Source of the DNA: Azospirillum baldaniorum | GTDB taxonomy: Bacteria > Pseudomonadota > Alphaproteobacteria > Azospirillales > Azospirillaceae | NCBI RefSeq assembly: GCF_003119195.2 | Contig: NZ_CP022253.1 | Location: 700,001-764,000 of the forward strand | Direction of reading: 5' to 3' | DNA length: 64,000 nucleotides | Shown here: in pieces, positions 16,896 through 24,700 of the stretch | Position numbering within the stretch: the stretch's first letter is position 1 | How the letters are laid out: each line of letters starts with the position of its first letter | The notes under the pieces: generated by a model | The model's input: the letters and a program-made list of their open reading frames with translations, nothing else | Databases searched by the model: none | What the model was told of the DNA's origin: nothing | Made by a program: the position numbers and the translations under genes

Positions 16896-19280
16896 ATGAC
16901 AACCGCCCGGAAGCAGCCGGGTGCGACGATTGCCGCCGGGACCGTGATGACGCTGCGCCGCAAGATCCGCTGGCTGACCTGGATCGGCCTGATCGGCTGC
17001 CTCATGGCGGCAATACCGGCGCTTTACCTGCTGCGCAGCGGTTTGATCACGGAGCGGGAACGGTTGACCCACGCGTTGGTCGGGTCGGCGCACGCCATGC
17101 TTGGCGAGATCAACGCGGCCATCGAGGCGGGCGCCCTGCCGCGGGACGAAGGCCAGGGGCAGGCGCGGCTGGCGCTGCGGGCGCTGGGACGCGATCCCTT
17201 CCATGTCAGCGTCTTCACCGATGGGCGCGTGCCCGAGGGCTGGATGGACGAGGGGCATTCGGTCCGCGCCAGCCTGACCTTCGAGCCCTGGGGCTGGGCC
17301 ATCGCAGCGGCCAGCGGAACCGACGATCTCGATCGCGAGTTCGCCATGGAGGCCCTGGCCTTCGTCCTGTTCATCGCCGTTCTGCTGGTGCTGAGCTGGC
17401 CGCTGTCGGTGTTCCTGTCGCAGCACGTGCTGGGCCCCATCGAGGCGCTGTCGGAGCGGATGGAGCGGCTGACCGAAGGGCAGACCGGCATCGACATCCC
17501 CGGCCGCGACCGCAAGGACGAGTTCGGCGCCATGGCCCGCGCCATGGACTATTTCCGGCAGGCCGCCGAGGCGCTGATCGTGCGCGACGAGCGGCTGTTC
17601 GGCATCATGAACAACATCGGCGAAGCCATCGTGCTGGTCGGCGAGGACGGTCGGGTCCAGGAGCACAACCCCGCCGCCGTCGCGCTGTTCGGGGTGCCCG
17701 CGGAGCGGCTCGACGGCCATCGCTTCGCCGACCTGTTCGCCGAGGAGGACCGCGAGCGGGTGGCCCGGCTGCTCGGCCTGGGAGCGCCGGGCGGGGACGG
17801 TGCGGCGGAGTTGGGGGCCAGCGGCCGCACGGAGCGCGCCGAGGAGCTGGTGATCGAACGGGGGGACGGGCGGATCGATGCCTCGCTCTCCCTGTCCTGC
17901 CTGGACGTGCAGGGGCGGCGCAGCTACGTCTGCGCGCTGGCCGACATGACGGAGCGGATGCGCCACGAGCGGGAGCTGCTGCGGCTGGCCACGCGGGACC
18001 GGCTGACCGGCCTGCCGAATCGCGCCCTGATCGAATCGCTGCTCGACACCTCGATCGAGCGGGCGCGCCGCCATGGCCGCCGCTTCGCGGTGCTGTGCCT
18101 GGACCTGTCGCGCTTCAAGCTGATCACCGACACTCTGGGCCACCACGCCGGGGACCTGCTGCTGCAGGAGGTCGCCTCGCGGATCGTCGTCACGGTGCGG
18201 GCGAGCGACACGGTGGGGCGCATCGGCACCGACGACTTCGCGGTGATCCTCGACGAAGTGGGCGAGGCGAAGGAGGCGGAGGTCGCCGCCCAGCGCATCC
18301 TGGCCGCCTTCGACGAGCCGGTGCTGCTGATGGGGACGGAGCATTACGTCCGACCGTCGATCGGCATCGCCCTGTTCCCCGACCATGCCGACAGCGCGCA
18401 GGAACTTATCCGCTCCGCCGACACGGCGCTCTATGCGGCCAAGCGGGCTGGCGGCAAGCGCCACGCCTTCTTCCGCAAGGAACTGGCCGACCAGGCGCAC
18501 CGCCATCTGGCGCTGGACCGCGACCTGCGGGCGGCGCTGGCGCGCGGCGAGTTCCAGCTCCACTACCAGCCCAAGGTGTCGTTGATCGACCAGTCGCTGG
18601 AGGGGTTCGAGGCGCTTCTGCGCTGGGACAAGCCCGGCTTCGGCATGATTTCACCCGGCGAGTTCATTCCGGTCGCCGAGGACACCGGCTTCATCGTACC
18701 GCTCGGCGACTGGGTGCTCGACGAGGCCTGCCGGCAGTTGCGGGAGTGGATCGACCGTGGGCTGGAGCCGGTGCCGGTGGCCGTCAACATCTCGCCGCGT
18801 CACCTGCGCCAGCGCTCCGCCGAGGATTTCCGCCGGATCATCGACCGCCACCGCCTGTCGCCCGATCTGGTCGAGCTGGAGATCACCGAGGGTGCGGTGA
18901 TGCAGGACATGGACCACGCCCTGTCCGTGCTGGCGGCGCTGAAGGCCATGGGCATCCGCGTGGCGGTGGACGATTTCGGCACCGGCCATTCCTCGCTGAG
19001 CTACCTGAAGCGGTTGCCGGTGACGACGCTGAAGATCGACCGCTCCTTCGTGAACGGCGTGCCGAGCGAGCGGGAGGACAACGGCATCGTCTCCACCATC
19101 ATCGCCATGGCCGACATGCTGGGGCTCGACGTGGTGGCGGAGGGGGTGGAGAAGCAGGAGCAGGCCAATTTCCTGCGCCACCACAATTGCACCCTGGTCC
19201 AGGGTTGGCTGACCGGGCGCCCGGTCCCCGCCGGTCAGGCTGCCGATCTGCTGGCCATGCGCCTGCGCCGGTCGGCGTGA
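16896..19280 (+). CDS. Membrane-bound GGDEF-EAL protein (degenerate GGDEF, intact EAL)
   Basis: A 794-residue cyclic-di-GMP protein lying inside the outer prophage. Order: membrane helix near residues 25-47, periplasmic sensor, second membrane helix near 150-172, HAMP, PAS (about 230-350), GGDEF (about 365-520), EAL (about 535-790). The GGDEF motif reads G-T-D-D-F, so cyclase activity is unlikely. The EAL domain keeps EGFEALLRW, DDFGTGHSSLSYLKRLP, KIDRSFV and VVAEGVE, so a phosphodiesterase is expected. Start: a longer Met at 16896 or the in-frame ATG at 16947 (MTLRRKIRW). It sits between scaffold and capsid as cargo. Confidence 0.92.
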   Translation: MTTARKQPGATIAAGTVMTLRRKIRWLTWIGLIGCLMAAIPALYLLRSGLITERERLTHALVGSAHAMLGEINAAIEAGALPRDEGQGQARLALRALGRDPFHVSVFTDGRVPEGWMDEGHSVRASLTFEPWGWAIAAASGTDDLDREFAMEALAFVLFIAVLLVLSWPLSVFLSQHVLGPIEALSERMERLTEGQTGIDIPGRDRKDEFGAMARAMDYFRQAAEALIVRDERLFGIMNNIGEAIVLVGEDGRVQEHNPAAVALFGVPAERLDGHRFADLFAEEDRERVARLLGLGAPGGDGAAELGASGRTERAEELVIERGDGRIDASLSLSCLDVQGRRSYVCALADMTERMRHERELLRLATRDRLTGLPNRALIESLLDTSIERARRHGRRFAVLCLDLSRFKLITDTLGHHAGDLLLQEVASRIVVTVRASDTVGRIGTDDFAVILDEVGEAKEAEVAAQRILAAFDEPVLLMGTEHYVRPSIGIALFPDHADSAQELIRSADTALYAAKRAGGKRHAFFRKELADQAHRHLALDRDLRAALARGEFQLHYQPKVSLIDQSLEGFEALLRWDKPGFGMISPGEFIPVAEDTGFIVPLGDWVLDEACRQLREWIDRGLEPVPVAVNISPRHLRQRSAEDFRRIIDRHRLSPDLVELEITEGAVMQDMDHALSVLAALKAMGIRVAVDDFGTGHSSLSYLKRLPVTTLKIDRSFVNGVPSEREDNGIVSTIIAMADMLGLDVVAEGVEKQEQANFLRHHNCTLVQGWLTGRPVPAGQAADLLAMRLRRSA

Positions 19281-19285
19281 GATCC

Positions 19286-19318
19286 GGAAGAACCGGGGGC
19301 CGTCGCCCCCGGTTCTTC
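19286..19318. terminator. Strong hairpin between convergent genes
   Basis: A perfect 15-bp stem, GGAAGAACCGGGGGC at 19286-19300 with its complement at 19304-19318 and a 3-base loop. It lies between the converging GGDEF-EAL and PRC-barrel genes and probably serves both, although no clear T-run follows. Confidence 0.65.
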
Positions 19319-19337
19319 CCTACGGCCGCCCCTGGCG

Positions 19338-19775
19338 TCAGCGCAGCGCGCCCTTGACGTCCTCGTACTTGTCCTTCTGCCAGGACTCCAGGCCCTTGAG
19401 GTCGTTCTCCGTCATGTCGACGGTCAGGCGCTTGCCCTTCATGTGCAGCCGCTCCAGCGGCAGGACGACGTCCTTGTCGCTGAAGTCGGCGATGTGATCG
19501 ACGTCGATCACCGCGAAGGTCTGGCCGCCCTTGCGGACGATGCCCTCGATCTCGGCGATGTCCTTGCCGTCGCTGCCGTAGACGTCCTTCCCCTTGAGCT
19601 GGGCCGCGGTCATCTTCGCGACCGCCGGGTCGAGCGATCCGTGGGTGGCGGCGACCTGCCCGGTCGCCTTGTTGCTCGGGACCTCCTTGGCGGTGGTTCC
19701 GGACGTGCTTTCGGCCAGGGCCGGCGTGGCGAGCAGAAGCGCGGCGACGCCACAGGCGGTGATGATCGTCTTCAT
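19338..19775 (-). CDS. Exported PRC-barrel domain protein
   Basis: A 145-residue protein with a Sec signal peptide (MKTIITACGVAALLLATPALA, cleavage expected after ALA). The PRC-barrel-like region is LKGKDVYGSDGKDIAEIEGIV followed by FAVIDVDHIADFSDKDVVLPL. Such periplasmic PRC proteins are common in Azospirillum and rhizobia, often stress-induced, with no defined biochemistry. The start at 19775 was chosen for the signal peptide. A host-type gene, out of place within a phage head module. Confidence 0.8.
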   Translation of the reverse strand: MKTIITACGVAALLLATPALAESTSGTTAKEVPSNKATGQVAATHGSLDPAVAKMTAAQLKGKDVYGSDGKDIAEIEGIVRKGGQTFAVIDVDHIADFSDKDVVLPLERLHMKGKRLTVDMTENDLKGLESWQKDKYEDVKGALR

Positions 19776-19910
19776 GAAGCGTATTCCTTTTTTATGCCGT
19801 GTTTTCGGGCCGTTGAGGCCAACCAATCAACAGCGTGGCTCCGGGGGATATTCCACGCCCCGAGGGGGTACCGCGCCAAGGGAATGATTGTTCGGCAAAG
19901 GAAAATATTC

Positions 19911-19939
19911 TTGACATGAAGGGGCGTATGTCCTAGAAA
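19911..19939 (+). promoter_or_regulatory. Candidate sigma-70 type promoter
   Basis: A full-consensus TTGACA at 19911-19916, a 17-base spacer, and TAGAAA at 19934-19939. It would start RNA near 19946. The gap it lies in separates the PRC gene from the capsid gene. Confidence 0.55.
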
Positions 19940-19945
19940 CACTCT

Positions 19946-20067
19946 TGCCAACGCCCGTCGTGCGTCCCCTCACGCGATGGGCCGCGGCATCCCGAACCTC
20001 CCTCCATGCCTGTCCTGAAAGGGGCTGACCGGACAACCGAAAGGCCCGGCCAGCCCCTTTCTTTTTT
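19946..20067 (+). ncRNA. Possible small RNA ending in a strong terminator
   Basis: A predicted transcript of about 120 bases from the promoter above to an intrinsic terminator with stem GAAAGGGGCTG (20017-20027) / CAGCCCCTTTC (20051-20061) and six T. No convincing reading frame is present. The single-stranded CCTCCCTCC near 20,000 could pair with Shine-Dalgarno sequences, as in several rhizobial small RNAs. The RNA itself is inferred. Confidence 0.4.
20017..20067 (+). terminator. Intrinsic terminator upstream of the interrupted capsid gene
   Basis: An 11-bp stem at 20017-20027 and 20051-20061, followed by TTTTTT at 20062-20067. It ends 128 bases before the capsid ATG and would separate upstream transcription from the capsid gene. 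Confidence 0.8.
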
Positions 20068-20195
20068 CGCGCTTCGCCTGCGGCCGGGCGCGCGTCCCTT
20101 CGTCCTTTTCCGGGATTGGGCGCGCCTGACAACCGGGTGGCGGAATGCTTCCCGCCGGACGGGACCCCCGCAGAACGCGAAAGGAATACAATCCG

Positions 20196-20825
20196 ATGTC
20201 CACCTCGGTCGCCCAGGCTTTCGTCAAGCAGTTCGAACGCGAAGTGCACGACGCCTACCAGCGCATGGGCTCCAAGCTGCGCAACACGGTGCGCACCAAG
20301 AACAACGTCCAGGGCGCCTCCACCGTCTTCCAGAAGGTCGGCAAGGGCACCGCGTCGACCAAGGCGCGCCACGGCGCGGTTCCGGTGATGAACCTGGACC
20401 ACACGCCGGTCGAATGCACCCTCTACGACTTCTACGCCGGCGACTGGGTCGATCGGCTGGACGAGCTGAAGACCAACATCGACGAGCGGCAGATCATCGC
20501 CAGCGCCGGCGCCTACGCGCTGGGCCGCAAGACCGATGAACTCATCCTGGGTGAGTTGAACCGCTCCACCAACTACGCGGGTGCGTCCAGCGACGGGCTG
20601 ACCAAGGCGAAGGTGTTGACGGCCTTCGAGAAGCTGGGCGAGTCCGACGTGCCGGACGACGGCCAGCGCTACGCCGTCGTCGGCTGGAAGCAGTGGAGCC
20701 AGCTTCTGGGCATCGACGAGTTCGCCAGCACCGAATATGTCGGCGCCGACGAGCTGCCCTGGCGCGGCACCCAGGCCAAGCGCTGGCTGGGCACGCTGTG
20801 GATGCCCTACTGCGGCGCCTATTGA
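20196..20825 (+). pseudogene. Outer-prophage major capsid gene, 5' part (interrupted by inner prophage)
   Basis: Codons 1-204 of a capsid protein of the Phage_capsid_2 type, starting MSTSVAQAFVKQFEREVHDA. The ATG at 20196 follows GAAAGGA. The frame runs into the attachment core (encoding G-T-L-W-M-P), then five prophage-derived residues (Y-C-G-A-Y) and a stop. The missing 68 codons are found in frame after the right core, ending ...VVTMRCLEA. Removing 20,808-59,558 gives an intact 272-codon gene. As it stands the product is C-terminally truncated and presumably cannot form capsids. Confidence 0.9.
20789..20807. other. attL core of inner prophage
   Basis: The 19-bp direct repeat GGGCACGCTGTGGATGCCC, identical to the copy at 59540-59558. 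Flanking bases differ on both sides (T versus C before, T versus C after), so this is the exact extent of identity. The integrase stop is 61 bases away. Confidence 0.92.
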
Positions 20826-20851
20826 TTTTATTGGGAAATTTCCGCGTGTAG

Positions 20852-20867
20852 CTGTGATGCGTCACAG
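20852..20867. repeat. Palindrome in left prophage arm
   Basis: CTGTGATGCGTCACAG directly after the integrase stop. It is nearly identical to the palindrome at 59451-59468 in the other arm. Possible arm-type site for integrase or excisionase, or a regulator site. Confidence 0.6.
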
Positions 20868-21917
20868 TCACGCGCGATCCAGCGCCCGCCGCGCCCGATC
20901 CAGATGATCCGGCGCGAGGTGTCCATAGGTGGACTGCACCTGCTTGATTGAGGCGTGCCCGAGCCACCGGGCGACATCGTACAGCGGCACGCCTGCCTGA
21001 ACCATCCACGACGCGGCGGTGTGCCGAAGCGTGTGAGGGGTCACCTTGTCGTCCAGCCCGGCGCGCAGCCGGGCCAGCTTCCAGCCCTTCCGAATATCCG
21101 CCACCGGGCCGCCCTGGTAGGTGATGACGTACCCGGTGTCGCTGCCGCGCTTGCGCGCCAACCGCAGGAAGGTCATCAGCCGCCGCGGGATCGGGATCAC
21201 CGCCCGGCCTTTGCTCGTCCGCTCGCGCCCCGGCGGGTTGAAGTCGATCACCCCGCGGGCAAGGTCCACCTGGGGCCAGCGAAGGGACAGGATGGCCTCT
21301 TTCCGCGCCCCGGTGTACAGCCCAATCATGATGAACAGCGGGAGATGCAGCCGGCCCCATTCGCTGGCCCGCGCGCCCATCAGCAGCGCCGCGACTTCGC
21401 CGCGCTCCAGCCACCGTGTGCGCGGCTCCGGACGATCCGGCGTCCACACGTGAACCAGGGCCGAAAGCCGCTGCGCCTCCCAGTCCCGACGAACGGCAGC
21501 CTTCAGAACGATCAGCTCGTTCCCCCACGTCCCCTTGGTGACGCCGCGCCGATCCTTCCCGCTCTCCCGCCATGCGCCATAGGCCCGGCAGGCTCGTTCC
21601 GTGATGTCGGCGACTGCCCGGTCTCCCCACCACTCCGACAGCCGCTCGACCGCGTGCAGGATGCTGGGCGGGTACGCTGCAGCGGGAGCCCGCTCGCCGG
21701 CATAGTCCGCCAACACGTCGTCTATTTTCCGGGAAGCGGGATCACTCGGCCCGAGATGCGATCCGGAGATGAAGCGCGCAAGTTCGCCTTCAGCTCGGCG
21801 ACGGTCGTCAGTGCCCGTGGCACGGACCCGCGCCTTTCCGTTTTCGAACCAGCGGACGTACCAGCCCTTGCGCCTTTCATCCCAGTGGAGGTGAGGGCCT
21901 TTGTTGCGTCTCGGCAT
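20868..21917 (-). CDS. int: Tyrosine-recombinase integrase
   Basis: A 349-residue phage integrase. The catalytic residues are visible: Arg205 (GLYTGARKEAIL), His295 and Arg298 (HTLRHTAASW), His321 (WLGHASIKQV) and nucleophile Tyr331 (STYGHL). The N-terminal AP2-like arm-binding region (WDERRKGWYVRWFENGKARV) is followed by a SAM-like core-binding domain. It is transcribed toward attL and expected to join attP with the attB inside the outer phage's capsid gene. Confidence 0.95.
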   Translation of the reverse strand: MPRRNKGPHLHWDERRKGWYVRWFENGKARVRATGTDDRRRAEGELARFISGSHLGPSDPASRKIDDVLADYAGERAPAAAYPPSILHAVERLSEWWGDRAVADITERACRAYGAWRESGKDRRGVTKGTWGNELIVLKAAVRRDWEAQRLSALVHVWTPDRPEPRTRWLERGEVAALLMGARASEWGRLHLPLFIMIGLYTGARKEAILSLRWPQVDLARGVIDFNPPGRERTSKGRAVIPIPRRLMTFLRLARKRGSDTGYVITYQGGPVADIRKGWKLARLRAGLDDKVTPHTLRHTAASWMVQAGVPLYDVARWLGHASIKQVQSTYGHLAPDHLDRARRALDRA

Positions 21918-22111
21918 GTGCGGCGTTCCGTCAGATAGGCGCGGACATCATCGGGGGCGATCAGGTAGCGGCCAGCGACCAGCGTGGCATGAAGCCGCCC
22001 GGCCTTGCACTCGTCCTGCACGAAGCGTGATGAGCATCGGAGGACGGCGGCAACCTCAAGAGGGGTCGCGAGGTCCGGTAGGTCTGTGATTTTGGTGGCG
22101 TTTTCCGACAT
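21722..22111 (-). CDS. Excisionase-like HTH DNA-binding protein
   Basis: A 129-residue protein starting MSENATKITDLPDLATPLEV. The middle (EVAAVLRCSSRFVQDECKAGRL-HATLVAGRYLIAPDDVRAYL) is a MerR/excisionase-type winged helix (HTH_17 pattern: xVAxxL-x-x-R...G-x-L-x...G-x-x-x-I-x-x-x-D-V). Its 3' part overlaps the integrase start by about 195 bases in another frame, an unusually large overlap. Likely controls excision direction (inference from position and fold). Confidence 0.7.
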   Translation of the reverse strand: MSENATKITDLPDLATPLEVAAVLRCSSRFVQDECKAGRLHATLVAGRYLIAPDDVRAYLTERRTCRDATKALTSTGMKGARAGTSAGSKTERRGSVPRALTTVAELKANLRASSPDRISGRVIPLPGK

Positions 22112-22212
22112 GTTGTGTCTCACCAATGTTTGCCACCGGCAAGTGTGGGGCGATGGTATTGGGATTAAATTCACAAGTCAAGGGCCGTGTAGCGCAACCT
22201 CTGCGCCCATGC

Positions 22213-22518
22213 CTACACCTCTCCCTGCGCTGCGCGGTGATGGGAGAGGGCGGCGCGCACCGGATCAGCAATCCAGCCCCCGATGCGCTCCGCCGGCTCT
22301 GCGGGGATGACGAAATCGCAGTCGCCACACGCGCAGAACTCGGCGCCCCGGCAATGGCGGCAGACCTTGGCGTACCGGATGCCTGACCAGCCGTCCGCTG
22401 GAAGCGCGCGAAACGTCACGGCGAGATAGCGGTCTCCGGCGCTGATGGTGTGTCCGCAGAGGTAGCAGTGGTGGTCCTGCCGGGCGACGTGCTCGGCTTG
22501 CTTGATGGGCTTAGCCAT
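22213..22518 (-). CDS. Cys-rich putative zinc-binding protein
   Basis: A 101-residue protein with two C-x2-C pairs, HHCYLCGHTISAGDRY near residue 17 and KVCRHCRGAEFCACGDC near residue 52. These could bind one or two zinc ions. It is part of the leftward early operon of the inner prophage. Function unknown. Confidence 0.7.
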   Translation of the reverse strand: MAKPIKQAEHVARQDHHCYLCGHTISAGDRYLAVTFRALPADGWSGIRYAKVCRHCRGAEFCACGDCDFVIPAEPAERIGGWIADPVRAALSHHRAAQGEV

Positions 22519-22525
22519 TGCTCAC

Positions 22526-23204
22526 CTACGTCTCGGTGGTCAGGAGGCCGGCGCTGCGGGCCTTGGCGAGCAAGGCATTGCGCTTCGTCATCCATCCGGG
22601 CTCGGTGTGCGGAATGGCGATCAGTTCCGCCAGTTCCCGCGCGATGTCCGCGCCCTGCGCCGGCTGGACGGTCACGCCGACTCCGCGATAGGCGTCCATC
22701 TGGTCGGCAAGCCGGCGAGCCTCGGTGGTCTTCCCCGAGACGCCGCGCTCGGCTTCCCGCTGGTCGGCCCAGCACCGGACAGCCGCCGCAGCGTGCATGT
22801 CTCTGCCCAACAGGACGAAGAACGGCTCACCGTCCCTCAGCTTCTCCAGGCACGGGTTCCAGGGTGCCAGGATGCGGCGGTCCTGCGCCGGCTGGGCAGG
22901 AGACAGGGCGTTGACCGCCTCCACCAGAACGTTTTTGGCGGTCTGGGCGAACGCTTTGGCTTCGGTGGCGCGCGTCGGGACATCGCAGTTCGGGTCAGCG
23001 TGCCACTTCTCGATGAAGACAGCCCGGTAGATCGCGCTGTTCAGCTTTCCCATGGCGGTGTATGCGGCCTCCCGCAGTTCGTCCCGCTCGGCCTCCGCCT
23101 GGGTGGCGCGGGCCTCGGCGGCGGTGAGGTCTGCGGCCTTCCTTCGCCGTCAACTCCCGCAGAGTGACGAGCAGAGTGATTTCGTAGGTCTTGGTCTTGC
23201 TCAT
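22526..23204 (-). pseudogene. Early-operon gene, apparently frameshifted near its 5' end
   Basis: The frame starting at 23204 reads MSKTKTYEITLLVTLRELTAKE, then turns into Arg/Gly-rich nonsense. From about 23,137 the +1 frame reads AADLTAAEARATQAEAERDE and continues as coiled coil without a break into MGKLNSAIYRAVFIEKWHAD and 175 residues of good protein to 22526. One shift near 23,139 would join the two. It is either a mutation, a sequencing error or programmed slippage at AAGGAAGG. The 22526-23053 part can also start at its own ATG. Unknown function. Confidence 0.6.
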
Positions 23205-23257
23205 GGTGTCGTTCTCCTGTGCGCGCTCAGCGCTGCGCGGGGGTGGGGATGTGGGGG

Positions 23258-23902
23258 TCAGGCGACCGGCTCTTGCGTCCAGGCGTAGTAGTCGCGGCGC
23301 AGGCGGTCGAAACGCTGGGCAGCGTCTGCATCCTTGTTGAGTTCAGCGCGGCTCTCCACGCCACAGATGCGGCGGAATGCCTTGACCGCATCAAGCCCGG
23401 AGGCATCCCAGTGATCGGGGAAGCGGTCGGCTATGAAGTTGGGGAACAGCTTCTCTTGGCACAGCAGGGCTGCCCGCTGGCTGAACGGAAGGTCGGTGAT
23501 CTTGCGGCGCTCGGCGGGAGGAGATGGCGGAGCGGCCGGGAGTGCGTCCGGCTCATCCTCTTCCTGGATCGGAGGGAGCCCGCATATCCCCTCGCCGTAG
23601 CATCCGCCACACCCGCCCATGGTCTCGGCGCAGGGATGCGGCTCGGGCTTGGCAGGGGCCTCCGGCGCCACCGGGATCACCAGCACCATGAACTCGTGAC
23701 CGTCCTTCGGAGAGCAGTGCGCCCCCTTGAACGGGTTGGTGGCCGGGTTCTCCAGCGGGTCGGCGGAAGCGTCCAGCCGGAAGCTGGCGTTCATGCCGCG
23801 GGCGTTGTCCGACCAGTTGGTGAGGCGGGCCCGGCCGGCGTAGATGGCGCCACCCTGGCGGAGCATGTTGAAGGCATCAGTCAGGCGGTCAGCCATGGTC
23901 AT
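23258..23902 (-). CDS. Early-operon hypothetical protein
   Basis: A 214-residue protein starting MTMADRLTDAFNMLRQGGAI. The middle is Pro/Glu-rich with a small Cys cluster (CAETMGGCGGCYGEGICGL), and the C-terminal domain is helical (FSQRAALLCQEKLFPNFIAD). It overlaps the next upstream gene by 14 bases. No known family recognised. Confidence 0.65.
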   Translation of the reverse strand: MTMADRLTDAFNMLRQGGAIYAGRARLTNWSDNARGMNASFRLDASADPLENPATNPFKGAHCSPKDGHEFMVLVIPVAPEAPAKPEPHPCAETMGGCGGCYGEGICGLPPIQEEDEPDALPAAPPSPPAERRKITDLPFSQRAALLCQEKLFPNFIADRFPDHWDASGLDAVKAFRRICGVESRAELNKDADAAQRFDRLRRDYYAWTQEPVA

Positions 23903-24338
23903 GACTCCGATAGTAGGGGCGGCACACCTCGACCACCCTGCGGCAACCCTCCACGTTCATCATGCCGATGTGGCAGACGCCGGGATCGATGCCGAGCTGT
24001 TCAGCAAGCCACCGGTAACCGGCTGCGCGGGCCTTCCCCGGCTTGCACCGTTCGCGGTGGATCTTCGCGCGCCACAGCGGGTCGAACGCGGCGTGGGCTG
24101 CCTGCTTTGCTTGGCGAAGCTCTCGGTTGGCAACCCTGCCCAGCGCCTTGAACTTGCTGCTGTTCTTGTGGACACCAACCCAGCCGCAGCCGATGGGGCA
24201 GCGGTAAACCGGGCCGTAGTCCTTTCCGTAGATTTCGGCGCTGCTCTCCAGAAGCTCGGTCGGCATGCCGCAGTAGGAGCAGAGCAGCCAGCCGTTCTCG
24301 TCGCGCGGCGGCTTCTCGGCGATGGGCTCGTGTATCAT
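23889..24338 (-). CDS. DUF3268-type zinc-finger protein
   Basis: A 149-residue phage protein. The N-terminal zinc ribbon is LLCSYCGMPTELLE...YRCPIGCGWVGVH, followed by the DUF3268 hallmark ALGRVANRELRQAKQAAHAAFDP and AAGYRWLAEQLGI...HIGMMNVEGCRRVVE. The family is widespread in prophages next to recombination genes; its activity is unknown. The ATG at 24338 overlaps the upstream gene's stop. Confidence 0.8.
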   Translation of the reverse strand: MIHEPIAEKPPRDENGWLLCSYCGMPTELLESSAEIYGKDYGPVYRCPIGCGWVGVHKNSSKFKALGRVANRELRQAKQAAHAAFDPLWRAKIHRERCKPGKARAAGYRWLAEQLGIDPGVCHIGMMNVEGCRRVVEVCRPYYRSHDHG

Positions 24339-24700
24339 AGCCCCTGCGCCTTCTTCGCGAGGTAGCGCTTCCAAGCCGGGGAGGCGGAGGCGAACTCTCG
24401 GGCCAGCTTCAGCATGTCGATGCCGTGCCGACGCTGGAACTCCAGTTCCCCGACGTTGTGCTGCTGACGGTGGTGTTCAGTGCACAGGCTGATGGCCCGG
24501 TCGTCCGAAGGCTTCATCCCCATGCCGCCGTCGCCGTGGGTGCGGACGTGGGCGGCTTCGATGGGGCGGCCCTGGCAGCCGGGGACGCAGCAACCGTGCT
24601 GGCGGACGAAGGCGAGGTGGCCGGGGCAGCGGTCGCGCTGGGGGCGGCCAGTGTCAGCCTTGCGCTTCGGGAGGCGGGCGGGGAGTGCCATGGCCGTCAC
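24335..24700 (-). CDS. HNH-like nuclease (DUF968-type)
   Basis: A 121-residue protein with CCVPGCQGRPIEAAHVRTHG near residue 37, then GMGMKPSDDRAISLCTEHHRQQHN. The paired cysteines, H-V-R and C-x2-HH are the zinc and active-site pattern of HNH-like phage nucleases. It probably acts in recombination or DNA processing with the neighbouring annealing protein. Translation likely starts at GTG 24700 (GTGA overlap); an in-frame ATG lies at 24691. Confidence 0.78.
   Translation of the reverse strand: MTAMALPARLPKRKADTGRPQRDRCPGHLAFVRQHGCCVPGCQGRPIEAAHVRTHGDGGMGMKPSDDRAISLCTEHHRQQHNVGELEFQRRHGIDMLKLAREFASASPAWKRYLAKKAQGL

Noticed and set aside
18225..18250. Active diguanylate cyclase site
   Set aside because: The motif reads GTDDF instead of GG(D/E)EF, so activity is not expected.
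19827..20402. Minus-strand frame overlapping the capsid start
   Set aside because: It runs through the promoter, terminator and capsid start and lacks protein-like composition.
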